Shown here in pieces: positions 43,217-55,400 of a DNA stretch of 60,000 nucleotides (positions are counted from its first letter, which is position 1; the number at the start of each line of letters is the position of its first letter). Location of the stretch: assembly GCA_030704615.1 (NCBI GenBank), contig CM060734.1, positions 61,336,042-61,396,041 of the forward strand, read 5' to 3'. The position numbers were made by a program, and so were the translations under genes. This DNA comes from Takakia lepidozioides (Eukaryota > Streptophyta > Takakiopsida > Takakiales > Takakiaceae). Below the pieces are notes generated by a model, which saw only the letters and a list, made by a program, of their open reading frames with translations, was not told the DNA's origin and did not search any database.

Positions 43217-45415
43217 TCAGTCTGACTCAGAGTCAGTACAATGTATCCCCGCTTCCTCTGCATCTAAGTCTAAGTATTTTAGAACACCGGATCCACGCTG
43301 GATACACCTACGGCTGGCCACTAAAAAGTCAGGGGATAGGGACTCGGCCGCGTGAAGTGCCATTGCTTCGGCATAAACAAGAAGCAGAAAATTGGAAAGG
43401 GGGCTGTCGAAAACAGACTCGCCAGAAATGACTGTATCTCCTGAAGATCCACCGCTGCCTTTCCTGAAAGACAGCCTGAAAAAGTTATTACTGTAACTTT
43501 GATGTTATCGAGAAATTGAGTATGACTCCCAAAGAGGGTTTAGCACTTACTCACATGAAAAGTCGTTGTCGACCTGCTTATCTTCGGGATCGTCATCATT
43601 TCGAATTTGAATCCGATCAGTCTGTGTGCCTGAAGTGGAGCCAGACAAAAGGGGGAGGAGCACTGTGTTGTAGAGGTCAGAATCACCCTCCATGCCAAAA
43701 AGGCTTCTTCCGCCTGCCTTGCATGCATGGTAAGTTGCTCCTGCACCAGACATGAGAACATGAACAGTTTGGAGGGGGGGATTTAAGCAGATGAAACTGT
43801 TGAAATGAAACCAATTCGGAAGGGAAAAAACGAACCTGTGGACACAGAAAGATCGACCATCCGTGCAGAGCGGTGGCTGCATGACTCCAGCAGTATTTGC
43901 ATGAACGCTGGGACTTTTCCTTTGCACCTCTCCAGGGAGTGCCATCTGGTCTCTTCAGAGTCTGACTGGACTGCATGAAGTTGTACAAAATGTCATCGAC
44001 ATGGGGCTCATAGGGGGGGTTGACGAAACAACCCTGGTCAGAAATCTCAAAGCTGCGGATGGAGGATGGTGTCTTTGAGGTGCGAATCCTCCGCAGGCAG
44101 ATCGCCTCGAACATCCTCGTCTGCCAAAGATAGCAGGTTAGTGTGGTAAACACAATCTATAGTGGAAGTGTGTACATCGGCTATTCAGAACTCAGACACA
44201 AAAAAATCATGAATCGGTGATGATCGGTGTCGATCATAACACATTCTACTAGAGTGGAGCTGCAGAGAAAATTGAAACTCATGATCAAAGCACAAGCAGA
44301 AGGGAGACGGCATACCAGCTGACCAGGGAAACCCCCTTTCACAAGGTAGAGGCTGTTCACACAATTCCATGTGCGCAAAACTTCAAACCCTGAAGACTTG
44401 AGGTATGATGCCAATGCCCGACGACTATCATTGTCACATGACTGAAAAAGCAGAAGTGTCCCTGCATCAGAGAGGAAGTTGTTACAGAACCCGAACACCC
44501 AACTCCAGTAGTTGTCCTCGAATTTGTTCCAGCCTGGCGTCTTGCCCTTTGGAAGAACTTCTGGCACAGCCTGGCCATCCGGGATGTCGAGAATGACAAT
44601 GTCGGCCGCATAAGTTTTCTGCACACCGCACACGAAGGTGGGACCTGTGCTCACCTACAACAGACATGTTTTTTATAAGAACGATGGCAAGATTGTTTTC
44701 AAAGAACGAGACTGAAATACTGCCAACGAAACTTTCAGAGAAAAAGGAAAGAAACTGGAATTCTCACCAGATTGAGGAATGAGATTATATTGTCCCAGGT
44801 AGGGGATGGCACCCCAGTGTATCCTCTCTTTCGACTCTGCATCATCGAAAGCCAACCCTCATTAACAATTTTCATCTCTCCTGCTGAATCAGAACGGGAA
44901 GGGTGTGGCTTGGCATCAAACACGCACTGAAGAGTGCGGGTATATCTTCCAGCAGTAAAGTCCTGCCCACTCTCCATCTTCTTTTCATTCTCCTTCCCCT
45001 TGTCCTTTTCCTTCTCTTTGGACTTGTCTTTGTCCTTTGGCTTTGCTGGTGAGATGGCTATGACATCAACAGCCTTGTCTTTTGGTTTGCGGCCCGCCTT
45101 CTTTCCCTTCTGCGGCGTTCCCTGAGCATCAGGCTCCTTGGCAGCCAATGTTGCTATGTTTCGTTGATACTCTTCGTCAGTCAAAGGCGCCAGCATCTCA
45201 GCGTTATTGTTCAAGTATTTCATATGCTGTCGTGTGCTCAGGTGGGCAGTCAAGGTACCACCCACAGTCTCTGAAGTGAGAAGGACTCCAGTCCTTCAAT
45301 ATCCCTGCAGTATACATGGTTGGATCATTTGCAGGGTCCGACCACATGTCAAGATAGTCGGAAATTCCGCTCAGGTGATTTCTTTCCATAAGCACATATT
45401 TCGTGTACCTGAAAA
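43217..45415 (-). pseudogene. Copy I: DNA-methyltransferase-like gene, 5'-truncated and frameshifted
   Basis: On the minus strand: exon with YTKYVLMERNHLSG and CGWYLDCPPEHT (from about 45,410), a lysine-rich linker (KDKSKEKEKDKGKENEKK), AADIVILDIPDGQAVPEV and LRTWNCVNSLYLVKGGFPGQ (44,655-44,317), TRMFEAICLRRIR, and VDLSVSTG, then AGATYHACKAGGRSLFGMEG (43,770-43,549). Exon borders match copy II one for one. A one-base shift in PWRGAKEK and another after HTTAYEI break the frame. The exons for the ParB-like part, present in copy II, are missing, and the palindrome array stands in their place. A frame ending HCTDSESD (TGA at 43,217) keeps similarity to text downstream of the copy II stop (VYAEA). 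Confidence 0.75.
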
Positions 45416-45550
45416 AAGGAGATAAATCCCAACCCACAAAAGCGCTCAGTGAGTAAGATGCAAGTAGAACAGAATGAAAAAAACATAGATTGAAATGGCT
45501 CTGAGAACTGCTCCAAGGACCTTTCAGGACCACACTACTGCTCCAGATAT

Positions 45551-46273
45551 GAATGTCGTCAACGCCATTCAAAACATTCCATTCAATGATACTGTAAATA
45601 CACCCTAATCCAGGTGAATGCAAATTATCGTTTAGGAATGACACAGACATAGAAGTGAATGTCGTCAACGACATTCACTAATGAAGCCTAATTATTACTT
45701 AAATGAAGCAAAATCACAGGATGGAAATCAAAAAATCGAGTAAGGAGCCCTCCAGGAAAACTCAATGCACATTCATAACGAACATATCACTGAGGACCTC
45801 ACAACATCACTGTATGTGAATGGCGTCAACGCCATTCACAAAAATACCAAAAAGAAACCAATTACTTAGCTCCCAATCCATGTAAATTCAATTTGTCGCT
45901 GTTGAATAATACAGACACAGCAGTGAATGTCGTCAACGACATTCACTTTGGATTTCTCATAACAGAGCTTATCAAGCCTCCAGATTCCTCGCAAGAGGCA
46001 AAAACAATGCAGAACAACTGAATGTCTGCATTGACATTCAGCAAAATGAAGTGAGGAACCCTCACTGTAACCTCTATGGACATTACAAATATTTACATAA
46101 CTCTGAGGACCTCTCAACAACTCCGTATGTGAATGTCGTCAACGCCATTCAAGGACATTATCAATTCTAATCAGGGACACTATAATTGCACCCTTAGATC
46201 CTAACCAGGTGAATTCATATACACGCTTAAGAATGACTCAGACAAAGAAGTGAATGTCGTCAACGACATTCAA
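45551..46273. repeat. Copy I: seven spaced palindromes between the divergent genes
   Basis: Palindromes with arms gaatgtcgt/acgacattc around a central ca start near 45,551, 45,655, 45,816, 45,923, 46,129 and 46,250; a variant with arms ctgaatgtc/gacattcag lies at 46,019. Spacing is about 96-160 bp, mostly 100-120. The copy at 45,816 has the changed pair gaatggcgt/acgccattc, so both arms changed together. Text between them is weakly repeated (ctgaggacctc, aggaatgacacagacat). They lie exactly between the methyltransferase-like and transposase-like genes. Confidence 0.85.
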
Positions 46274-47860
46274 TTCAGAGGCTACATAGACAATATTTTG
46301 GAATTGAAACGAGTGAGCAAGTACGATTACATCCAGGACAATGTATTCCCAGGTCAAGGTGCCATCAAAGTTTTTCTTTTCAAAATGTCGACTGTTGGGG
46401 AGGGCAGTGGGGTTAGCCTCGTGAAGCGGATGCAGAAGACTGGGGACTTGCAGAACTGTTTTCTTATGTTTGATCATGTGAAACGAGTGAAGGATTGGAC
46501 GACAATGGCTTGTCATGTCTACGATCCAGTGTACCAACGAGTTATGACAATTGCAGTTTGTGACATGCAATCCGAGGATACGGAATCCCAGAAGCTCATG
46601 TGAAATTCCCTGATACGTGTCATGGGCTGCCATGGGCTGCCATCTCCAAATTTCGCAGGTTTCATGGCGGATAGTGCTCAAGCAAATTTCAATGCTGTTC
46701 GTATTGTCTTCGGATCGAGCGACCCAAAAGTGCCTATGCCAGGAAGAGAGCGTACATGTCTATTCCATTGGACACAATCTCTGGAAAAACATACAAAGTC
46801 GGACATCAAACCAGAGATGCAGACTCAGCACCGTAAATTGTGCAAAGAGTACAAAGATGCTAGAACAATGAAGGAGGTGGACACTTTGTTCCAGACAATT
46901 CGTGCATGGTGGTTCTCTTCTGGAGCTGCATCACTTGAGAGTATGAGAGCATTGGAAGATTGGCTGGCGTTTTGACACTTCCGGTATAGACAGTGGGGAG
47001 CAGCCATGACAATGGTACGAGGCTTCTATTTCATGCTTTATTCATATATTTGCTTTCCATATTTTTGACTCATTGCTTTCTTTATGTTGTTTCCTGTGCA
47101 CTGTTCTGAAGTGTGGTTATCCTCTTTGCAGAACATGTCCATTGAGGAAATGGCGGACATGCCATCTTGCAATTTGGCAGAAACTGTGCACAACGCATGG
47201 TTGCAACAGTATGGGAAACGAGGTCGGGATTTGTATGTGGCAACAACAGATGATTTGATACGTGCCTTGCAACAACAAACCCGATACCGTGATTTCTTAC
47301 GAGGTGGGGTTGGTGGCAAGGGTCCGGACAAATGGGAGTTGATGTTGCGTGCTCCAAACAGATCTGGGGATCCAATCAAGATAGCACGGGCGGTGAGCAT
47401 GTATGCCCAGGGAACGCCACTTGTTTCTAGAGTTCCACATCTTGAAGGGGAGGAGAGATTCGGCTCCTGTAAGAGGAAATTGAACACTCCACCTGGTTCG
47501 GATTCAGATTCCCACAGGGCAGACCGTGATAACTTCTCGAAGCCTCGTGTTCCCCTGCATGACAGCTCCATGTCCGGAACCTCCATTGTGGAGGAACCTC
47601 CAACACAACGGCAAGCTCCAGCATCAAACAGTGCCACTGAAATGGTGCAGGAGAGAAACAACCCCCTTGATGTGCTTGAGTCCGCATGCCCCGACCACGT
47701 TTGGCACATAGAACGCACAAGTGTAGGGTCTCGTGTGAAATGTACAGCGATCAGGGCAACTAATTTCGAGAAGTGCACTTCATCTATATCCAGAGGTGGT
47801 GCCCGAACTCCTGCTCCGACTTTCACGGGCTTGATGCGTCCGGGGGGTGCTATTCCGTGA
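46274..47860 (+). pseudogene. Copy I: DDE/MULE-like transposase, truncated
   Basis: The plus strand starts within the core (DNILELKRVSKYDYIQDNVF), then MFDHVKRVKDWTTMACHVYD (first Asp), NFAGFMADSAQANFNAVR (second Asp) and RTCLFHWTQSLEKHTK (Cys and His as in MULE cores). TGA codons at 46,601-46,603 and near 46,973 break it. An intron (47,015-47,131, gtacga...tgcag) precedes NMSIEEMADMPSCNLAETVH to KRKLNTPPGSDSDSH. The frame reads VWHIERTSVGSRVKC and stops soon after, where the GC-rich cluster of copy II begins. The N-terminal third seen in copy II is absent. Confidence 0.75.
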
Positions 47861-47991
47861 GCCTGGAGGCGTGAGCCTGTGAGCCCAGGAAAGCGTGAGC
47901 CCAGCACAGGCTCACGCCACGTCAGCATGCAAACAGTGCCTATTTCCGCGGATGTCACCTATTTCCGAGTGGGGTCACCTATTTCCGCGGG
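47857..47991 (+). repeat. GC-rich terminal motif cluster, left end of copy II
   Basis: gtgagcctggaggcgtgagcc is followed by aggctcacgccacgtca and three atttccg(cgg/agt) motifs. Order and orientation match the cluster at 42,766, so the two are direct repeats. Copy II seems to begin here, against or inside the 3' end of copy I. Confidence 0.5.
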
Positions 47992-48244
47992 TTGATGTGG
48001 GGAGAATTGAGAATTGAGAACAAAGTGGTTTGTTTGTTTTTGCAATGTACTCAAGTCTGTGAGGTCCACAAAACAACAAATATATTGAAGGAACAATCCG
48101 GGCAGTCCATGCAACCCCCATCTCCAACAATAGTTTGGAACCATGAATGTGAATTCCATGCACACATTGCAAAGAGGACAATAAGGACACACAACCATCC
48201 CATTTCAAATTTGTCCCAGAATTAAACCAAAAGAATACTTCATA

Positions 48245-48484
48245 TCAAGTGTCGCAGTCATCACAATCAATGTCCACCTCCTGTGCTATGTCATCTACAA
48301 AGATTCTGGCCCCAACACCACGTGTTCTACGAAGGCCATCGCAAGGTGGACTCTGAGTGCCATGAACGGACATGCTTGCTGCGAGTGCCTCCGCATAGAC
48401 AGGTAGCACACAAGACCGAGGAGGACTGAAAACAAGTCCAAATAGGTGTGATAGCCCAGGAGGGCAAGTGGAAGCACGCGGACT
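48245..48484 (-). other. Possible last exon or 3' UTR of the methyltransferase-like gene
   Basis: The minus strand encodes LPVYAEALAASMSVHG and DDIAQEVDIDCDDCDT then TGA. Copy I has a matching text (LLVYAEAMALHAAESLSP to HCTDSESD). The preceding exon could be spliced at gcct|gtgagtaag, but joining to the obvious acceptor gives TGA at once, and both copies share the TAA right after (DFACE, DFSCE). It is either an alternative exon or conserved 3' sequence. Confidence 0.4.
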
Positions 48485-48628
48485 CCTACACATGTCCACA
48501 AAATTCCATTTTTAACACAATGATGCAATGCACAAGTCCAACGAAGAGGATGTCTCCCATTTGCACTTTGCCTCAAGAACAGCGATTCTCGATAATGAAA
48601 CAACAATGCAAGCATGCACAGGTTCAAC

Positions 48629-51600
48629 TTACTCACAGGCAAAGTCGGAGTCCAGCTCCTTGTCAGAAGTCTCCTCTGTACCAGTATCAGCGGGACGGGG
48701 CTTCGGAAGGACCTGAGAAGTGTGTCCACCCAAACCCATCAGGAGGTTCTTGTAAATCTCAGCATCCCCTTCAATCCCAAAGACATGTCGCGCACTGGCC
48801 TTGCAAGCGTGGTACGAAGCACCTGCAGTGGAATAGAATGAAGTAAGCAGACATTGAAGACACATTCGGAACGGTGGAAAGTGCTGAAAGTGCAAGCTCA
48901 ATCAAACCTCATGAAATGTGAATGTTGAAGGGACGAACCTGTGCCCATCGACAAATCCAGAACTCTGGCGTCTGTGTAGGTGCAGCACTCCACAATCGTT
49001 TGAATGAAAGCCGGGCTCCTCTCCCTCGCCCCTCTCCAAGGAACCCCATTCCCCCTTCGCAAGCACACGTTGCTGTCGACGTAGTTGTGATGCATGTCAT
49101 CCGTGGGAGGATCTGTCCTGTCATCTATGAACTTGCCCCCGTGAGTGATGGCAAACTCCGTAATGCCGGCCGGAGTCGTTGGTGGATGCACCCGGACGAG
49201 ACAAACAGCTTCAAACAGACGAGTCTGCGAACATGACATCCAGAAGGAACTAAGAACCAAAATAAAATCGGGCCCCTACATATGAGTTTGAGCGACCTAC
49301 ACAACACAATCCCAGAACAAAAAAGAAGAGGAAGAAGAAGGGAAACTCACCATCTCTCCCGGACGATCCCCCTTCGTAAGGTACATGCTGTTCACACAAT
49401 TCCATGTCTTCAGGACTCTCATGCCCGAGGCTTTCAAATAGCTGGCAAGGGCACGGCGACACCGAACATCGATGGACTGGATGAGAACCAAAACACCTGC
49501 ATCGGAAAGGAAGAAGTTGCAAAAGGAAAAAACCCACCGCCAGTAGCGCTCATCAAATGCATTCCAACCCGGACAAGCACCCGATGGTGGGATATCCGGG
49601 ACTGCCAACCCATCAGGGATGTCCAAGATGATGAGTTCCGCTGCATATGGCTTCTCCTTCCCGTTCACCCACGATTTGGTCATTTTAGCCTGCAAACAAA
49701 AATACAATGGAATTCTGACAAGTTTATAAACGATCCATGCCCACAGCAGACAAAGAGAGCAGAAGCCACAGAACCCAAAGAGAACACGCACCGTGCTGAG
49801 GAACTCGACAATCCTCTCCCACACTGGTGATGGCTCGCCCTTGTAATCAGATTTCTTCGACTCCATCATGGCAAGGAACCCGACGTTGGCAATCTCCAAC
49901 CTGGTTGGACGAATGACCCTCGTGGGATGTTCCACTGCATGGTACGGGTCCTTGGGATCAACCACACCCTTGTTTTTTCTCCCGGATCCCCTACCATGCG
50001 GTGGAGTCTGCTGGACATGCTCCACAGGGCCAATAGCTGCAACACTTCCCTGCCCTTGTGCCACCTTCCCTCTACCCCTTCCCGTCCCCACAACACCAGC
50101 AACATCTTTTCCCTTTGCCTTTCTTCCTCTACCCGGGGTATCCTGAGCGGGAGGCTCCTTCTCTGCAAGAGTCCTCAGATTACGCTCATGAATGTCGAGG
50201 TCCGCTGCTGCGGCAGTGGCTGCAATACGGTCATTCTCTCTCCTCAAAGACAACTCTACAGCTGGGGTCTCTGAAGGAGGGCAATCCAAATACCAACCAC
50301 AAGAAGAAAGATGGTCCGGACCCCAGTCATGCAAGATCCCAGCAGTGAACATGGTCTGGTTGCCAGCAGGGACAAGCCAAAGGTCCACGAAATCTGGATG
50401 TTTGTCCAAGCAATTCTCTTCCAGGAGAACAAACTTAATGTACCTGCACGAACAGACACAGCCTCATTATCCAATGCACATATTGTGTCCCAGCTTTTTC
50501 AACACACCAGGAAGACCCCCTTAAACAGTATGCCACACAACACATTGCAACCACAACACAAGCAAAGAGTGCAAGGGTGTGCACCTGTAAAGGCATCGTT
50601 TCCAGGCTTCCTCTCCTTTTTCCTGCTGGTCAAGCTCATTTGTTCGACTGATGCCACCCTCCTTGCTGAACTCTCTAAAGAAACCAGAGTGCCACACTGT
50701 GGCTCTCCATTTCCTCATGTATGCTTCGAAGGAGACCTTCGGAGCTGTCATAGTGATGCCATAGTCAGCCAGCTGAGTATGCAGAACCGATCGGGCCCTT
50801 TCTTCCAACTGCAAAAAAATTGAAATGGAAGAATGAACCCAAAAACAGTCACAGCGAATGTAAGAGGCAATGGGAAGAGAAGGACAGGAAAAGAGAAAAG
50901 AAAGTGAGATACGAGAGGACATCACACCTGGCTCCAGTAAGTGGCCTTGTGAAGCCAGTTGTCCAGCACATTGTCACTGACAGGAACGACACGCTGGGTC
51001 TTCTTCTCCTTCTCTGGCCTTGGGAACATGTGGGTATCCCTAACTGTGGGATCGGAGTTCCATATCTGCAGCCACTTCACCTTCTGTTCAGAAGACACGA
51101 CGGCGGTAGACAACCTGTGCAACTTCTCCTGGGCCATCTCCGGCTTGCCTGGCTTGTTATAATGGTTTTTTATCTCCAGCAGAAACTGCGGCCCGAATGA
51201 TGGGTCGGCCATTCTCAACTGCTTCACAAAAGCACTCATTATTGTCCTTCTTGTAGCGTTCATCTCCTTCTGGATGTGACTTTCAACTCCCTTTGCTGTC
51301 CTTCTCTCCTCAGGGGTAGAGCTGTAGTATTCCAGTTTGCCACGCTCCCCTGCATCTGCAATGTCTTGCTGCAAGGGAATGCAAGAGAGTTGCATCAATC
51401 CAAGGTCAAGGGAGACAGAGAGAAACAAACATGTGGAAGCAGGAATATGGAAAGGCCAGATGAAGGAAGATGTATCTCACCGTGTACATGTACTCCATGA
51501 AAGCCTCACGGGTCAACGAGTACCATGTTTCCGAAGTCTTGGAGCTTTCGCATTTCTTATACATCTCTGCCGAAAGGATGGTCTTGAAGTTGGTCAAGGG

Positions 51601-52364
51601 CATCTGCCCGATCCTTTGTATCCTATACAGTGTGTGAACCAGACTCGTTTTGACATGCGATGTCTCCGTCCCTCTGCAGAATGATATCTGAATTTCAGAA
51701 TGTAATTCAAGGACTTCAATCAAGGAAGAACGGAACCAGAAGTGCAACGTGTACAATGAGAAACCAACCTGTTCACATCATTCATTGCCGTCAGAAGACC
51801 CATCATGTTGTCGTCACAATCAAGCACCATCGATCGAACAGAGTAATGCCACTCTTCCTCCTGTGAGTGCAGCCTCCCAATGACAGCCATCCATGCAAGC
51901 AACCGGTGGTTGCCATCCCAAACGTGAAACATCTTCCCCGAGAATACCTGGGTGGAAGGTTTTCTGGAGAGAAGAAGTTCGAAGGATTCGTTCACCTGTC
52001 TCCAAATGGGGTCCCAGGAGTCGACGATTGACTCATCAACAAGGAGCTCGTTACCTCTTGAATCCCTAGTAGAAACGTAAAAGACCGCGGATCCATCCAA
52101 ATACCCATGAACAAACTCGGCCTCCAGCTTGAGAATGTCTTTGACAAGGGGTGGACGAACGACGGGCATGGAAACCAACCTACACAGGGGAATCTTCAAC
52201 CTCCCACCAGGAGCAAGCATACTTTGAACCACAAGCTGAGAGTTCACCTTTTGACCCCCCAGCATCTCAGCGGCTTTGCTTTCATAAAACTCATCGTCAA
52301 CATCATCTTTGGTCTCCTTCCCCTGACCCTGAGGGACCTCATCCGCCACACTTTGCATTTTCCC
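48629..52364 (-). CDS. Copy II: ParB/DGQHR-like domain fused to DNA-methyltransferase-like domain
   Basis: Eight exons, about 973 codons, all in matching phase: 52,364-51,769; 51,676-51,481; 51,368-50,928; 50,808-50,585; 50,443-49,792; 49,689-49,351; 49,224-48,939; 48,822-48,629 (TAA). Exon 1 has VVRPPLVKDILKLEAEFVHG and KMFHVWDGNHRLLAWMAVIG, like the strand and catalytic-site motif of ParB/DGQHR/sulfiredoxin-type domains. The middle exons are helical and charged. Exon 5 has KGRK/GRG-rich linkers and IVEFLSTV. Exon 6 has AAELIILDIPDG, at the place of motif IV (usually DPPY). Exons 7 and 8 hold VPWRGARERSPAFIQTIVEC, VLDLSMGTGASYHACKASAR and HVFGIEGD, matching motifs X and I of permuted beta-class N4/N6 methyltransferases. 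Bacterial ParB-methyltransferase fusions have the same order. Initiation at the Met of exon 1 is assumed. Activity on DNA is inference. Confidence 0.75.
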
Positions 52365-52499
52365 CTGCAAGGTTGTTCACTCAAATTCTTATAAGAGAGG
52401 AATGAAACGTCGACCGATGCATGAAAAAGTGGGATAAAAAGGGAAGTGTTCTTTGAGCTGCCAGATAAGTGTTCATTGATCCTCACGGACATGCACTAT

Positions 52500-55400
52500 G
52501 TTCCCGATTTACACAGGGAAAGAACATTGAAAAGTTCTGCTCAAATATCTGCCCATGAGGGCCGAAAGTTGCGCCCTTCCATATTCATATGTTCTGCCTA
52601 CACAGTGTGCGGTTCCGCAGACTGTTTGAGCTGACAGTGAAGGGTTCATTTTATACTCAAAAATGTGCCCATGAAGTCCAAATTTTGCACCCAGAAACAT
52701 TGAAATGCTCAGCTCAAACAGTGTGCGTTGCCGCACACTGTCTGGGCTGGCAGTGAAGGGTTCTTTACACACTCACACAGGTGCCCCTGAAGTCCAATTT
52801 TTGCATCCAGAAACATTGAAATGCTCAGCTCAAACAGTGTGCGTTGCCGCACACTGTCTGAGCTGGCAGTGAAGGGTTCATTTCACACTCACACAGGTGC
52901 CCCTGAAGTCCAAATTTTCACCCAGAAACATTGAAATGCTCAGCTCAAACAGTGTGCGTTGCCGCACACTGTCTGAGCTGGCAGTGAAGGGTTCTTTTCA
53001 CACTCACACAGGTGCCCCTGAAGTCCAAATATTTCACCCAGAAACATTGAAATGCTCAGCTCAAACAGTGTGCGTTGCCGCACACTGTCTGAGCTGGCAG
53101 TGAAGGGTTCTTTTCACACTCACACGGGTGCCCATGAAGTCCAAATTTTGCACCCAGAAACATTGAAATGCTCAGCTCAAACAGTGTGCGTTGCCGCACA
53201 CTGTCTGGGCTGGCAGTGAAGGGTTCTTTCACACTCACACAGGTGCCCCTGAAGTCCAAATATTTCACCCAGAAACATTGAAATGCTCAGCTCAAACAGT
53301 GTGCGTTGCCGCACACTGTCTGAGCTGGCAGTGAAGGGTTCATTTCACACTCACACAGGTGCCCCTGAAGTCCAATTTTGCATCCAGAAACATTGAAATG
53401 CTCAGCTCAAACAGTGTGCGTTGCCGCACACTGTCTGAGCTGGCAGTGAAGGGTTCTTTTCACACTCACACGGTGCCCATGAAGTCCAAATTTTGCACCC
53501 AGAAACATTGAAATGCTCAGCTCAAACAGTGTGCGTTGCCGCACACTGTCTGGGCTGGCAGTGAAGGGTTCTTTTCACACTCACACAGGTGCCCCTGAAG
53601 TCCAATTTTTGCATCCAGAAACATTGAAATGCTCAGCTCAAACAGTGTGCGTTGCCGCACACTGTCTGAGCTGGCAGTGAAGGGTTCTTTTCACACTCAC
53701 ACAGGTGCCCCTGAAGTCCAAATATTTCACCCAGAAACATTGAAATGCTCAGCTCAAACAGTGTGCGTTGCCGCACACTGTCTGAGCTGGCAGTGAAGGG
53801 TTCTTTTCACACTCACACAGGTGCCCCTGAAGTCCAAATATTTCACCCAGAAACATTGAAATGCTCAGCTCAAACAGTGTGCGTTGCCGCACACTGTCTG
53901 AGCTGGCAGTGAAGGGTTCTTTTCACACTCACACGGGTGCCCATGAAGTCCAAATTTTGCACCCAGAAACATTGAAATGCTCAGCTCAAACAGTGTGCGT
54001 TGCCGCACACTGTCTGGGCTGGCAGTGAAGGGTTCTTTTCACACTCACACAGGTGCCCCTGAAGTCCAATTTTTGCATCCAGAAACATTGAAATGCTCAG
54101 CTCAAACAGTGTGCGTTGCCGCACACTGTCTGAGCTGGCAGTGAAGGGTTCTTTTCACACTCACACAGGTGCCCCTGAAGTCCAAATATTTCACCCAGAA
54201 ACATTGAAATGCTCAGCTCAAACAGTGTGCGTTGCCGCACACTGTCTGAGCTGGCAGTGAAGGGTTCATTTCACTCTCACACAGGTGCCCCTGAAGTCCA
54301 AATATTTCACCCAGAAACATTGAAATGCTCAGCTCAAACAGTGTGCGTTGCCGCACACTGTCTGAGCTGGCAGTGAAGGGTTCTTTTCACACTCACACAG
54401 GTGCCCCTGAAGTCCAATTTTTGCATCCAGAAACATTGAAATGCTCAGCTCAAACAGTGTGCGTTGCCGCACACTGTCTGAGCTGGCAGTGAAGGGTTCT
54501 TTTCACACTCACACAGGTGCCCCTGAAGTCCAAATATTTCACCCAGAAACATTGAAATGCTCAGCTCAAACAGTGTGCGTTGCCGCACACTGTCTGAGCT
54601 GGCAGTGAAGGGTTCATTTCACACTCACACAGGTGCCCCTGAAGTCCAATTTTTGCATCCAGAAACATTGAAATGCTCAGCTCAAACAGTGTGCGTTGCC
54701 GCACACTGTCTGAGCTGGCAGTGAAGGGTTCATTTCACACTCACACAGGTGCCCTGAAGTCCAATTTTTGCATCCAGAAACATTGAAATGCTCAGCTCAA
54801 ACAGTGTGCGTTGCCGCACACTGTCTGAGCTGGCAGTGAAGGGTTCTTTTCACACTCACACAGGTGCCCCTGAAGTCCAAATATTTCACCCAGAAACATT
54901 GAAATGCTCAGCTCAAACAGTGTGCGTTGCCGCACACTGTATGAGCTGGCAGTGAAGGGTTCTTTTCACACTCACACAGGTGCCCCTGAAGTCCAATTTT
55001 GCATCCAGAAACATTGAAATGCTCAGCTCAAACAGTGTGCGTTGCCGCACACTGTCTGAGCTGGCAGTGAAGGGTTCTTTTCACACTCACACAGGTGCCC
55101 ATGAAGTCCAAATTTTGCACCCAGAAACATTGAAATGCTCAGCTCAAACAGTGTGCGTTGCCGCACACTGTCTGGGCTGGCAGTGAAGGGTTCTTTTCAC
55201 ACTCACACAGGTGCCCCTGAAGTCCAAATATTTCACCCAGAAACATTGAAATGCTCAGCTCAAACAGTGTGCGTTGCCGCACACTGTCTGAGCTGGCAGT
55301 GAAGGGTTCATTTCACACTCACACAGGTGCCCCTGAAGTCCAATTTTTGCATCCAGAAACATTGAAATGCTCAGCTCAAACAGTGTGCGTTGCCGCACAC

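Noticed and set aside
43217-52364. MT-A70-type RNA/DNA adenine methyltransferase
   Set aside because: The motif order (DIPDG first, then the glycine motif DLSMGTG and FGIEGD) and the surrounding text fit the prokaryote-like permuted beta class. No MT-A70 DPPW context was seen.
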